Positions 17,714 to 25,198 of a stretch of DNA of 64,000 nt are shown here, piece after piece. The notes beneath the pieces are model-generated. The model did not search any database and was not told the DNA's origin. It was given only the letters and a program-made list of their open reading frames with translations. Source of the DNA: Desulfotruncus arcticus DSM 17038 (lineage in GTDB: Bacteria > Bacillota > Desulfotomaculia > Desulfotomaculales > Desulfallaceae); the NCBI RefSeq assembly GCF_900113335.1, contig NZ_FOOX01000011.1, positions 62,001 through 126,000 on the forward strand, read 5' to 3'. How positions within the stretch are numbered: position 1 is the first letter of the stretch; each line of letters starts with the position of its first letter. A program made the translations under genes and the position numbers.

Positions 17714-18214
17714 CTATTGTTTTTTCCTTAGCGTAATTTCCACGATACCGTTTTTAAAGACTGTAACTATATTTTGGTCTTCAACAGCACAGGGCAAAGG
17801 TACACTTTTTTTATAATTTCGGATACCGGAGGCCACAAGGTGCAAACAGTTATCTACAATTTCCAGCTGCAATTGTTTTTCTTCAATGCCCGGCAGTTCA
17901 GCAACCACCAACACATGGTCTTCTTCATCAAAAACGTCCAGTATGGGCTCCCAGACTTCCTTGAATTCAACTGAATCTTTAGCCGCTCGCAGATTACCAA
18001 AGGTTTGGATGGTGGATTTGCCCGGTTCACCAATCCTGACCCGCAAACCATAGGCTCCCTTTAACCCCTTGGGTTGAGACGAGCCAAATTCGCCGGTTTT
18101 GTTAATTTCATTAACACCCTGGGCATCCATCTTCTGCAATACTTCCAGCAAATCACCCAGGCCTCTGAATATATCGCCAAAGCCCAAACCGCCTGAATTA
18201 AATTTCTTGCTCAT
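17714..18214 (-). CDS. gvpH: Gas vesicle Hsp20-type protein GvpH
   Basis: 166 residues. The N-terminus is Gly-rich with GLGFGDIFRGLGDLLEVLQKM, a signature seen in gas-vesicle Hsp20 proteins. A crystallin-like domain follows (~residues 85-166: EPILDVFDEEDHVLVVAELPGIEEKQLQLEI ... GIVEITLRKK). It probably acts as a chaperone for aggregation-prone Gvp proteins. Its start overlaps the gvpN stop by 17 bases, with AGAGGATC as ribosome site. Confidence 0.88.
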   Translation of the reverse strand: MSKKFNSGGLGFGDIFRGLGDLLEVLQKMDAQGVNEINKTGEFGSSQPKGLKGAYGLRVRIGEPGKSTIQTFGNLRAAKDSVEFKEVWEPILDVFDEEDHVLVVAELPGIEEKQLQLEIVDNCLHLVASGIRNYKKSVPLPCAVEDQNIVTVFKNGIVEITLRKKQ

Positions 18215-19124
18215 CTTTAGATCCTCTGCTTACAAGTAAGTTTTTAATTATTTCCCGGGCCTTCAGGTATGACTTGGATTCACTGTACCTGATTTCGGAC
18301 ATGAGCACATCATTTACAATTTTTCCAAAAAACTCCTCGTCATAAGAAGCATCCTCCCGCGTAAAGCGGAAAATTTGAGCAATGCGAATGGAGCTGCGTA
18401 CCGAAACGTTGTTATTAAATCCGCATTGCTCCCTAAAACTACGGACCAAGTCAACTATGGAAGCGGCTTCATCCTCCGGCAAGCCGGACTTTTGGGAAGC
18501 AATAGCAATCTCGGTTTCCCGGTCAAACCGGTCCATTTCCAGGTTAATCATACGGTCAATCAAAGCGACCTGAGCACGGTGGACACCGGCATATTCCTCG
18601 GGATTGCTGGTAAAAACAAGTCTGAAGTCCGGGTGTACTTTAATGTAGTTTTTTTCTTTCTGCCAGCCCGGCAGACTTAATATTTTTTCTTCCACGATAG
18701 ATAGCAGCAGGTTGTTTATTTCCGGCCTCGACCTGGTGAATTCATCATAAATAAGGGTCATACCATTACGGCAGGCAATGCCAAGCATCCCCTCCACCCA
18801 CTGATATTGTAATGACTCTTCAAATTCTTGTACTGAGTGGATATAGTTATCTATTCTCATTTTCTTTTTATAACCGAAATTGCCCCCGACCAAATTAGTT
18901 GACGAAATCCAATCACTACCATGCAGCAGTGCTACCGGGCGACCGACTTTTAATGCCAGGTATAAGGCCATGGTTGTTTTTCCTGTCCCCGCGGGCCCGC
19001 TTAAATTAACGGGGAAACCCGCCTTAATGTATGTCAGCGCGCGCATGGTTAGATCATTAAGATACGGTGTATTTACAAAATCCTGTTCCCCAAATTCCAT
19101 CGGTAAAAATTGTTCTATATTCAT
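18198..19124 (-). CDS. gvpN: Gas vesicle MoxR-type ATPase GvpN
   Basis: 308-residue AAA+ ATPase of the GvpN/MoxR group. Walker A is SGPAGTGKTTMALYLA near residue 40 and the Walker B region TLIYDEFTRSRPE lies near 125, with sensor FTSNPEEYAGVHRAQVALIDRM near 175. GvpN is required for vesicle growth in several hosts and supports GvpA assembly. GAGGTG precedes the ATG. Confidence 0.95.
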   Translation of the reverse strand: MNIEQFLPMEFGEQDFVNTPYLNDLTMRALTYIKAGFPVNLSGPAGTGKTTMALYLALKVGRPVALLHGSDWISSTNLVGGNFGYKKKMRIDNYIHSVQEFEESLQYQWVEGMLGIACRNGMTLIYDEFTRSRPEINNLLLSIVEEKILSLPGWQKEKNYIKVHPDFRLVFTSNPEEYAGVHRAQVALIDRMINLEMDRFDRETEIAIASQKSGLPEDEAASIVDLVRSFREQCGFNNNVSVRSSIRIAQIFRFTREDASYDEEFFGKIVNDVLMSEIRYSESKSYLKAREIIKNLLVSRGSKDEQEI

Positions 19125-19204
19125 AAATGCACCTCATAGAAGCCAGTATTCTTCCAAAAAAATGCTCAGCATGATCCATACTGAGTTATGATGACCAACT
19201 TTGC

Positions 19205-19471
19205 TTAAACGTCACCGATGTTGATAGAAGTCCTTTCCCGCAGGTGCTTTCTCTCAAAGGATAAAATTTCCAAATCACTATCTACAACAACCTCGTATAT
19301 GGCTAAAAGGTCATCTTTAGCCCGCCTGCGCATGTATTCAACTTCTTCGGGAACTTCTATCTGCACCTTGTAGATATCCGTATCCCTCAGGACACCAATA
19401 ACGACCCCGGGTTTTTTAATGACATCATTAAAAAAATTTTCTACAGTGGCCACCACTTCAATAATATTCAA
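19205..19471 (-). CDS. gvpO: GvpO-like gas vesicle protein
   Basis: About 88 residues from a TTG at 19471, chosen because GGGGTGA lies seven bases upstream; the longer frame to 19552 overlaps the preceding gene. The core VVIGVLRDTDIYKVQIEVPEEVEYMRRRAKDDLLAIYEVVVDSDLEILSFERKH matches the GvpO pattern of a beta-rich domain with a conserved LLAIYEV-type block. GvpO proteins are needed for vesicle formation in haloarchaea and actinomycetes. Confidence 0.78.
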   Translation of the reverse strand: MNIIEVVATVENFFNDVIKKPGVVIGVLRDTDIYKVQIEVPEEVEYMRRRAKDDLLAIYEVVVDSDLEILSFERKHLRERTSINIGDV

Positions 19472-19491
19472 ACAGACTTCACCCCATCGGC

Positions 19492-19788
19492 TTAAATTTT
19501 TCCTGCGCGGATCATGTTCATGGTGTGCACGGCTTTCGCCCAGCTTTCCCATGACTCCATTCTGATTTGAGTTAATTCTTTTAACATTTTATTCACTTTG
19601 ACCTGGCGATTATGACGGGTTTCATATAAACTTTTCCACATATCCTGCGCCATTTCCGCCCGGTCTTTGGATATTTGCCCCAGGAGACCAGCCACGTATC
19701 TTTTTCTTTCATACATATCCTTTTGTCTCGCTTCGCAAGAGCTAACCATTTTTTCAGCAACGGATTGGAGATAGTTGACAGCTGCCAT
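19492..19788 (-). CDS. Unknown helical protein directly downstream of gvpA
   Basis: 98 residues, highly charged and predicted all-helical: SSCEARQKDMYERKRYVAGLLGQI, KDRAEMAQDMWKSLYETRHNRQ, VKVNKMLKELTQIRMESWESW. It does not match a Gvp family known to me. Its position, right after gvpA and its hairpin, is the one gvpC occupies in cyanobacteria and haloarchaea, and the amphipathic Arg/Glu-rich pattern recalls GvpC repeats, though no 33-residue periodicity is obvious. A shell-binding or scaffolding role is inference. Confidence 0.75.
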   Translation of the reverse strand: MAAVNYLQSVAEKMVSSCEARQKDMYERKRYVAGLLGQISKDRAEMAQDMWKSLYETRHNRQVKVNKMLKELTQIRMESWESWAKAVHTMNMIRAGKI

Positions 19789-19828
19789 GATTTAATACCC
19801 CCAGTTAGTAAAATTAAAAGCTGTTTTT

Positions 19829-19856
19829 TTGGGGCATACTAAATGAGTATGCCCCA
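19829..19856. terminator. Perfect 12-bp hairpin after gvpA
   Basis: TTGGGGCATACT (19829-19840) pairs with AGTATGCCCCAA (19845-19856) around four bases. On the transcribed minus strand it is followed by A residues, not T, so it is not a classical terminator. It could protect the gvpA mRNA 3' end or mark a processing point, raising GvpA over downstream products. Confidence 0.65.
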
Positions 19857-19879
19857 AATACTCCACAACATATTAGGGC

Positions 19880-20113
19880 TTATGCAGTAAGCGGCACACG
19901 TTCATGATGATGGTGATGCACTGTCAGACCAACTGCTTCAGCGTACTTCAACCAGGTTTCAACGCTGGCAATAACTACTCTGGCCTCTACAGCAAGCAAT
20001 TCGATTCCAACCAGGGCTACTCTGACATAAGCATCAATAACGATGCCTTTTTCTAAAATCCTGTCTACAACTTCTGCCAAACTTGAGGCGCTGACACTCT
20101 TTTGAATGGCCAC
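19880..20113 (-). CDS. gvpA: Gas vesicle major shell protein GvpA
   Basis: 77 residues. The hydrophobic shell-forming core [54 protein letters not shown] is the canonical GvpA sequence; it polymerises into the gas-permeable, water-excluding wall. The GTG start has GGGAGG eight bases upstream. The C-terminus carries an unusual natural run of five His ([10 protein letters not shown]). It is the first gene of the main transcription unit, preceded by a 290-base leader. Confidence 0.97.
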   Translation of the reverse strand: MAIQKSVSASSLAEVVDRILEKGIVIDAYVRVALVGIELLAVEARVVIASVETWLKYAEAVGLTVHHHHHERVPLTA

Positions 20114-20166
20114 ACTTGATTCCTCCCTTTTATTTTTTTTCCTTTTAACAAGGAAATTCAGCCACT

Positions 20167-20203
20167 AGTATAAGATATTCCCAGGCACAAAATTGTGTGT
20201 CAA
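20167..20203 (-). promoter_or_regulatory. Possible gvpA promoter
   Basis: On the minus strand TTGACA (20198-20203) is a perfect -35 box. At 17-base spacing it meets only the weak -10 GAATAT (20175-20180); a better -10, TATACT (20167-20172), is 25 bases away. Either a weak sigma-A promoter or one needing an activator is possible. Confidence 0.35.
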
Positions 20204-20310
20204 ACATGCAGACAGTTTTTATAGCTACCTCTTTATATTTATTTAGCAAGCTAAGTCGAAATACATGGAATTAATTTGTACTGCTTGGATTTTATAGCAA
20301 TGCTATCTTC

Positions 20311-20341
20311 AAAAAGACCAGCCTCTATGGACTGGTCTTTT
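20311..20341. terminator. Terminator separating the paralogue pair from gvpA
   Basis: AAAAGACCAG (20312-20321) pairs with CTGGTCTTTT (20332-20341) around ten bases, with a T run on the minus strand. It lies between the two upstream small genes and gvpA, so they form a separate transcription unit unless read-through occurs. Confidence 0.8.
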
Positions 20342-20403
20342 ATCTTCCACGTTATTGCTCAATTATACTTAAACCATCATTTATACCATATTTAGTTATA
20401 CCA

Positions 20404-20658
20404 TTAGACAAAAGTGTCAATGGCATTAATTGGCACAAATACCTGGTCACCGGCCACGAAGGGTTCTATGGGCTTCCAGGCGCCATCCTGGATAACTACG
20501 GTACCGACACTTATCTGCACAATGGCGTCACCAATAAATCTGATGATGGTGCCAGGGATAAAAGATCCGCCCGCTATAGTATCAGGGAACACTACAACGG
20601 GTGATCCGACACGCTTACCTGCAAGGATCAAAATATTGATAAACGGATACTTTTCCAT
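20404..20658 (-). CDS. Unknown small beta-rich protein, paralogue 2, upstream of gvpA
   Basis: 84 residues from the ATG at 20658, which has AAGGAGG eight bases upstream. The core VVVFPDTIAGGSFIPGTIIRFIGDAIVQISVGTVVIQDGAWKPIEPFVAGDQVFVPINAIDTFV is alternating hydrophobic with conserved Gly, predicted as a small beta barrel. It is about 60 percent identical by eye to the next gene. The frame stays open upstream to an ATG at 20835, also with an excellent ribosome site (GGAGGAGG), so a 143-residue form with a basic 59-residue N-terminus may also be made. No family recognised. Confidence 0.75.
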   Translation of the reverse strand: MEKYPFINILILAGKRVGSPVVVFPDTIAGGSFIPGTIIRFIGDAIVQISVGTVVIQDGAWKPIEPFVAGDQVFVPINAIDTFV

Positions 20659-20855
20659 ATGGCCGGCCTCCTTTTTACCATTAAAAGAATCATCACTATA
20701 ACCGCGTGTTAATGACGGCCTAGCGAAATGTATTTTTGCTCCGCGCTCAACGGTTCCCCCCCGTTGGGCCAGTTCCCCCCGCGAGATTTGTTCGCTTCTT
20801 GTTTCATCCACTCCACGGGTTAAGTGATCTTTCATTATATTTCCTCCTCCCGTGT

Positions 20856-21101
20856 TTAAACAAACGCTTTAATGGATCTGATGGGTATAAATACCTGGTC
20901 CCCCGCAACAAAAGGCCTTACCGGTTTCCAGGCCCCGTCCTGAATAGTTACCGTACCCACAGATACCTGAATCAGCACTCCGTCAAAAACTTTGACCAGT
21001 GTTCCAGGCACATACGACCCTCCCGCTATGTTGTCGGGGAACACTACAATGGGTTTCCCAAATTCCTTGCACTTCAACAGATCCTCAACATGGTACTCCA
21101 C
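20856..21101 (-). CDS. Unknown small beta-rich protein, paralogue 1, upstream of gvpA
   Basis: 81 residues from a GTG at 21101, chosen because AAGGAGG lies eight bases upstream; the longer frame to 21161 has only a weak site. Core IVVFPDNIAGGSYVPGTLVKVFDGVLIQVSVGTVTIQDGAWKPVRPFVAGDQVFIPIRSIKAFV. Strictly shared with its paralogue are VVFPD-IAGGS, PGT, SVGTV-IQDGAWKP and PFVAGDQVF-PI. No known family recognised; position suggests a gas-vesicle or surface-related role (inference only). Confidence 0.75.
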   Translation of the reverse strand: MEYHVEDLLKCKEFGKPIVVFPDNIAGGSYVPGTLVKVFDGVLIQVSVGTVTIQDGAWKPVRPFVAGDQVFIPIRSIKAFV

Positions 21102-21279
21102 AAAAAAGCCCTCCTTAAAATATCTTATTGAGAATTCATCTCTCGTTATAAGATATGACATAATTATCCATTTGCTACTATTTTATGACATCTTTGCCAA
21201 TGGTTTTTAAATTATTTATCACCGACAGAATCAAAATTGATTAATTGTTCCATTTAATCCTTTAAACCCTTAATTTAAA

Positions 21280-21316
21280 ACCCCCGTGCCGGTTTAAAGC
21301 ACAGGGGTATTTTTTC
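21280..21316. terminator. Bidirectional terminator
   Basis: ACCCCCGTGC and GCACAGGGGT form a nine-to-ten-pair stem with one mismatch; a T run follows on the plus strand and TTTT on the minus strand. It would end the transcript of the minus-strand aminotransferase gene that stops at 21400. Confidence 0.7.
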
Positions 21317-21399
21317 GTAATCAGGTTATATAGCCAACAGCATAGAGATTAACTTGCTCCCATCGCAGGGTAAGCCGGCTGAAGAAACAGTTTAAATGC

Positions 21400-22518
21400 T
21401 TAATACTTACCAAGAATATGGCCAAGGGTATCAACAACATAGTCAATATCCTCTTCGCTTAAATTATTATGAAATGGCAAAGCAAGCGTAGTTGCTGCAA
21501 CGGATTCCGTCACCGGGAAATCTCCCGGTTTGTAACCGAACATTTGGCGATAAAACGGCTGCAGGTGGATGGGTTGGAAATAAGCCCGGCAGCCAATACC
21601 CTTCTCTGTAAGCTGCTGCATTACCACATCCCGGTCGATCCCGGGAGCAAGCCGCACCACGTATACAAACCAGCTCATTTTAATTCCCGGTGCCACATAA
21701 GGAACGATAACACCATCTATATGTTTTAATTTGTAATTATACTTTGCGGCAATGGCAGCCCGCTTGGCTAGTATTTCCGTTATTCTGGAAAGCTGCGCGC
21801 AGCCCAGCGCCGCGCTCATTTCATCCAAGCGGTAGTTATAACCCAAACGTTCATGGTCGTACCACCCTGATCCTGCATCCCGCCCCTGATTCCTCATGCT
21901 CCGGCATAAACCGGCCAGGTCTTGGCGGTTCGTCAGTATGACCCCGCCTTCCCCCGTGGTGATCTGTTTATTGGGGTAAAAAGCAAACACAGCCACGTCG
22001 CTTTCACTGCCTGCCTTTTTCCCATTATATTCCGAACCGAAAGCCTCACACGCATCTTCTATAACCGTAAGCCCATGCTCTGAAGCAATTTTCATAATAG
22101 AAGCCATATCCGCAGGGTGGCCAAAAACATGGACGGGTAAAATACCCCTTGTTTTGCCGTTAATTTTGTTTTCCAAATTGCTGCAGTCCATGTTTAATGT
22201 CAGCGGGTCAATATCTACAAATACAGGACGCACCCGCTCAAACAACAGACAATTCGCTGAAGCCACAAAGCTGAACGGCGTAGTGATTACTTCATCTCCG
22301 GGGGGCAAACCCAGGCTTCGCACCACCAAATGCAACCCGGATGTACCGCTGTTGACAGCCACAGCATATTTAATCCCAACATATTCAGCTATTTTTTTTT
22401 CAAAGTTAAGCACCACCGGTCCCAAGCTGAGCCATCGACTATTGAGCACAGCCATTACCGCATTCCTTTCCCGGTCGCCAATATCGGGCCTGGACAAGGG
22501 AACTTCCTTTTTCATCAT
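21400..22518 (-). CDS. DegT/DnrJ/EryC1/StrS-family sugar aminotransferase
   Basis: 372-residue PLP enzyme that aminates a nucleotide keto-sugar, normally for surface polysaccharide. The PLP Lys lies in FAFYPNKQITTGEGG near residue 185; NSGTSGLHL, TTPFSFVASAN and EDACEAFGSEYNGKKAG are family blocks, and YNYRLDEMSAALG is conserved. The ATG at 22518 has GGAGGTATG upstream. It opens the polysaccharide region; the sugar substrate is not determinable. Confidence 0.93.
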   Translation of the reverse strand: MMKKEVPLSRPDIGDRERNAVMAVLNSRWLSLGPVVLNFEKKIAEYVGIKYAVAVNSGTSGLHLVVRSLGLPPGDEVITTPFSFVASANCLLFERVRPVFVDIDPLTLNMDCSNLENKINGKTRGILPVHVFGHPADMASIMKIASEHGLTVIEDACEAFGSEYNGKKAGSESDVAVFAFYPNKQITTGEGGVILTNRQDLAGLCRSMRNQGRDAGSGWYDHERLGYNYRLDEMSAALGCAQLSRITEILAKRAAIAAKYNYKLKHIDGVIVPYVAPGIKMSWFVYVVRLAPGIDRDVVMQQLTEKGIGCRAYFQPIHLQPFYRQMFGYKPGDFPVTESVAATTLALPFHNNLSEEDIDYVVDTLGHILGKY

Positions 22519-22555
22519 TCATACCTCCGCTAAGAACAGAAAAAAATTATTCCGG

Positions 22556-22587
22556 CTCCTGACTCCTGACTTCTGATTCCTGATTTT
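22556..22587. repeat. Short CTCCTGACTCCTGACTTCTGATTCCTGA repeat units
   Basis: Four to five degenerate ACTCCTG units in tandem, the same motif family as the hairpin at 47652-47685 and, more loosely, 17521-17555. Intergenic; no gene in 22519-22760. Confidence 0.55.
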
Positions 22588-22760
22588 AATATATGTAGAA
22601 TAATCTGGTTTCGTTATCCCGAACTACTACAGAAAAATGGCATGAAGGTCGACAAGGAATCTGTTTTTTTATAATCCCACTCACACTTTTTTAACCCCTG
22701 AATACAATGTGATTAATAGCTGCTATTACCTTCGGGAGATATGAAAGGAGGCGAAAGACA

Positions 22761-23225
22761 ATTAAACTGACCAGACGGGACATTTTTTTCATGGTTTCCA
22801 TAGCCTGCTTGGGAGTATTGATTTTATGCGGGACTTTTATATGGAAAGGAGAGACCGGATACGGCGAAGAAAGCATTGCTGCCAACGAATCCGCTGCAGA
22901 GGTGGCGGAACCGCAAAAAACTGCCGCAGCTCCGGCAACCCCCTACTATTCCGCCAGCCCACAGCCGTCACCTCAACCTGATCCGCTGGAGCAAATGTTT
23001 ATTTCCGGAGCCAAAGTAGGTGACATTATTAAATTAGGAGATGTGGAAATGCAGGTAACGAAAGCCCCTGCCAAACATAAAGTAATTGATCTCACGTTGA
23101 GCGGCAATTCTTTAAATCAATCTCCTGAATTAATTCGTTCGGAAAACAACCGGATTATGTACGAGATTCCTGCAGATGTCGATGTCCATCTGGACATAAC
23201 CGAGAAAATAATATTTGATCAATAA
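22761..23225 (+). CDS. Membrane-anchored protein of unknown function, apparent ATT start
   Basis: About 154 residues if initiated at ATT 22761, nine bases after AAAGGAGG. The resulting N-terminus (KLTRRDIFF then MVSIACLGVLILCGTFIW) is a basic stretch plus transmembrane anchor. The only conventional start, ATG 22791, would begin inside the membrane segment without a good ribosome site; CTG 22767 is another option. An Ala/Pro/Ser-rich linker follows, then a C-terminal domain (AKVGDIIKLGDVEMQVTKAPAKHKVIDLTL). No family recognised. It leads the plus-strand polysaccharide genes. Confidence 0.65.
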   Translation: MKLTRRDIFFMVSIACLGVLILCGTFIWKGETGYGEESIAANESAAEVAEPQKTAAAPATPYYSASPQPSPQPDPLEQMFISGAKVGDIIKLGDVEMQVTKAPAKHKVIDLTLSGNSLNQSPELIRSENNRIMYEIPADVDVHLDITEKIIFDQ

Positions 23226-23257
23226 AAATTGCTTAAAAAAATTAAAGTGCTGTAAAC

Positions 23258-23284
23258 TGCCGGAAATCAGCCGGCTTTTTTTAT
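23258..23284 (+). terminator. Terminator
   Basis: GCCGG/CCGGC stem (23259-23263 and 23271-23275) followed by eight T, 35 bases after the preceding stop codon. Confidence 0.65.
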
Positions 23285-23400
23285 CGGAGGATACAAATTT
23301 AGAGCAAAAACTAATAAACGCGCATACTATAGATTACCCAGAAAAATTCTCACGGTACGTATACCTGGCGCTCCGGTGTCAAATTTTTTAAAAGACAGGG

Positions 23401-24006
23401 GTGAAAAAAATTAAAGACAACCGGTATGCATTATTAATTATGGTCAATGTTGTATTTGGAATTGCCATCCTCTTCCTGCTATATGCCAATTTTAGCATTA
23501 AACAGCAATCTCCATCAAATGCCTCAACAGCCGCTCCGCAATCTCCGGCCAATGACAGTTCAACCAGTGATGATTTGCTGACATCTTTGATTGTAAACGG
23601 CAATTTTGAACAGGGTGCGCTTGGTTGGAGTAATCCCAAAGCGATCCAAAAAGAAGCAAACGGCAATCACTACATTATTAACAATTATAACTGGTTAATT
23701 AAACAGGATCTGAATTTGCTCGTTAATAAAACTTATGAAATCAGTGCTTCTATCAAAAGGGGCACAGCAACAGGGCCGGCTAGAATCGTTATAACGTTTC
23801 TCGATGTCAATGGCAAACGATTGAACAAATATTATGATATAAATTACACTAATCAGGGCGCAGGCTGGGAGGAAATTCCAAACCAGTTGATAACAGTACC
23901 CGAAAACACTTCCAAGGCAAGAATTTATCTATTATGCAAAGATAAGAAAGGCTATTATTGCTTTGACAATATCAGGCTAGCCGGCGCAGCTGCCCCGGCA
24001 AATTGA
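23401..24006 (+). CDS. Membrane-anchored carbohydrate-binding-like protein
   Basis: 201 residues: N-terminal transmembrane anchor (ALLIMVNVVFGIAILFLLYANF), a Ser/Ala/Pro linker, then one CBM4/9-like jelly-roll domain (residues ~62-198: LIVNGNFEQGALGWSNP ... YDINYTNQGAGWEEIPNQLITVPENTSKARIYLLC ... CFDNIRLAG). The same domain occurs twice in the secreted protein at 30528-32897. It probably binds polysaccharide at the cell surface. The GTG start is inside the ribosome site GGGGTGA; an ATT at 23410 is better spaced. Confidence 0.75.
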   Translation: MKKIKDNRYALLIMVNVVFGIAILFLLYANFSIKQQSPSNASTAAPQSPANDSSTSDDLLTSLIVNGNFEQGALGWSNPKAIQKEANGNHYIINNYNWLIKQDLNLLVNKTYEISASIKRGTATGPARIVITFLDVNGKRLNKYYDINYTNQGAGWEEIPNQLITVPENTSKARIYLLCKDKKGYYCFDNIRLAGAAAPAN

Positions 24007-24046
24007 GAAAGAGCGGCAGCTATCCGGAGGATCGAGGAGTTTATAT

Positions 24047-25198
24047 ATGAAAATAGCCTTTCTGCTTCCGGTGGTTTCGGATGCGAGAGCACACAAGCGA
24101 ATTTCAGGCTTAAAAACCCTCGGAGCTCAGCCTGCTGTCCTTGCTTTTGAGCGAAAGTACTACAAAGGCAAGGACCTTCCCGGGGGATATATCACTTTGG
24201 GCCAAATCGAGCACTCCCGGTACCATAAACGCCTGATACCTTTTTTAAAAGCTCTGCTTAAGGTACGCGCCGCGGTCAAGAAAACAGATGTAATTTACGC
24301 CTTCGGTTTAGATATGCTTTTATTGGGATGGCTGGCGTGCCTGGGTCCGGCCAGGCCTTTTACAGCAGTTTACGAGGTTGCGGACATTCGGGAGGTGCTC
24401 CTGGAAAAGGGACTGCTGTCCCGCTGCCTGCGCCGGTTGGAGCGTTTTTTACTGCGGCGCGCCAAATTTATCGTTGTCACCTCGGAAAGGTATATCTCCG
24501 GCTATTATCAAGAGATACAGGGACTAACAGATCTTCGTTATTTGGTGGTTGAAAATAAAATTGACCCAGCCACCACTGTAAAAGCACCGGCGATCCCCCG
24601 ACGACAAAACGGGAGCATTTTGAAGATCGGCTATTTTGGCGTCATCCGCTGCCGGCGCTCCTTAGATATACTTAAGCAGGCGGCGCTGCAAAGCAGCGGC
24701 CGGGTGCAGGTATATTTACGGGGCTTCCCGCTGGGAGTGGGGAGCCTGGAAAAAGTGGTGCAATCCCCCGCTGTTACATACGGTGGAGCATACGTAGCCC
24801 CCGATGATCTACCGGACCTTTACGGTCAGGTAGATCTGGTTTGGGCTTGTTATCCTTACCTGGGCAATGTGACCGGGAATCATTGCTGGGCGCGAACAAA
24901 TCGTTTTTACGAGTCCTGTTATTTTAAAAAGCCCATGTTGGCGCAGGAGGGTACGGAAGACGGCAGGATTATAGAAGCTTTGGGGTTGGGCCTGTGCCTT
25001 GATCTTGCTGATGATCAAGCAGCAGTTGAGCGCATTTTAAGTATTACCAGTCAAGAGCTTGACCGGTGGCAGGGCAATATCAGCCATCTGAATCAGAAAA
25101 TCTACATTATGACTAATGAACACACCCGGCTTTGGGAGATGCTGACCCGGGAGTTTTCCGGTCATATTCAGGGAGCCCCAAATGAACTGGATGATTAA
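24047..25198 (+). CDS. Glycosyltransferase, GT-B fold (GT4-like)
   Basis: 383 residues, family 1/4-type glycosyltransferase probably acting at the cytoplasmic membrane. The N-terminal domain (MKIAFLLPVVSDARAHKRISGLKTLG) and the C-terminal nucleotide-binding region (LKIGYFGVIRCRRSLDIL, VYLRGFPLG, NRFYESCYFKKPMLAQEGTEDGRIIE) are visible. Instead of the usual E-x7-E it has NRFYE and GTEDGRIIE elements, so it is divergent. GGAGGATCGAGGAG precedes the ATG. Its stop overlaps the next start by 17 bases, implying coupling with the lyase-like gene. Confidence 0.8.
   Translation: MKIAFLLPVVSDARAHKRISGLKTLGAQPAVLAFERKYYKGKDLPGGYITLGQIEHSRYHKRLIPFLKALLKVRAAVKKTDVIYAFGLDMLLLGWLACLGPARPFTAVYEVADIREVLLEKGLLSRCLRRLERFLLRRAKFIVVTSERYISGYYQEIQGLTDLRYLVVENKIDPATTVKAPAIPRRQNGSILKIGYFGVIRCRRSLDILKQAALQSSGRVQVYLRGFPLGVGSLEKVVQSPAVTYGGAYVAPDDLPDLYGQVDLVWACYPYLGNVTGNHCWARTNRFYESCYFKKPMLAQEGTEDGRIIEALGLGLCLDLADDQAAVERILSITSQELDRWQGNISHLNQKIYIMTNEHTRLWEMLTREFSGHIQGAPNELDD

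Noticed and set aside
20659-20835. Separate small gene upstream of the second gvpA-linked paralogue
   Set aside because: There is no stop before the downstream ATG, so it can only be an N-terminal extension of the same frame.
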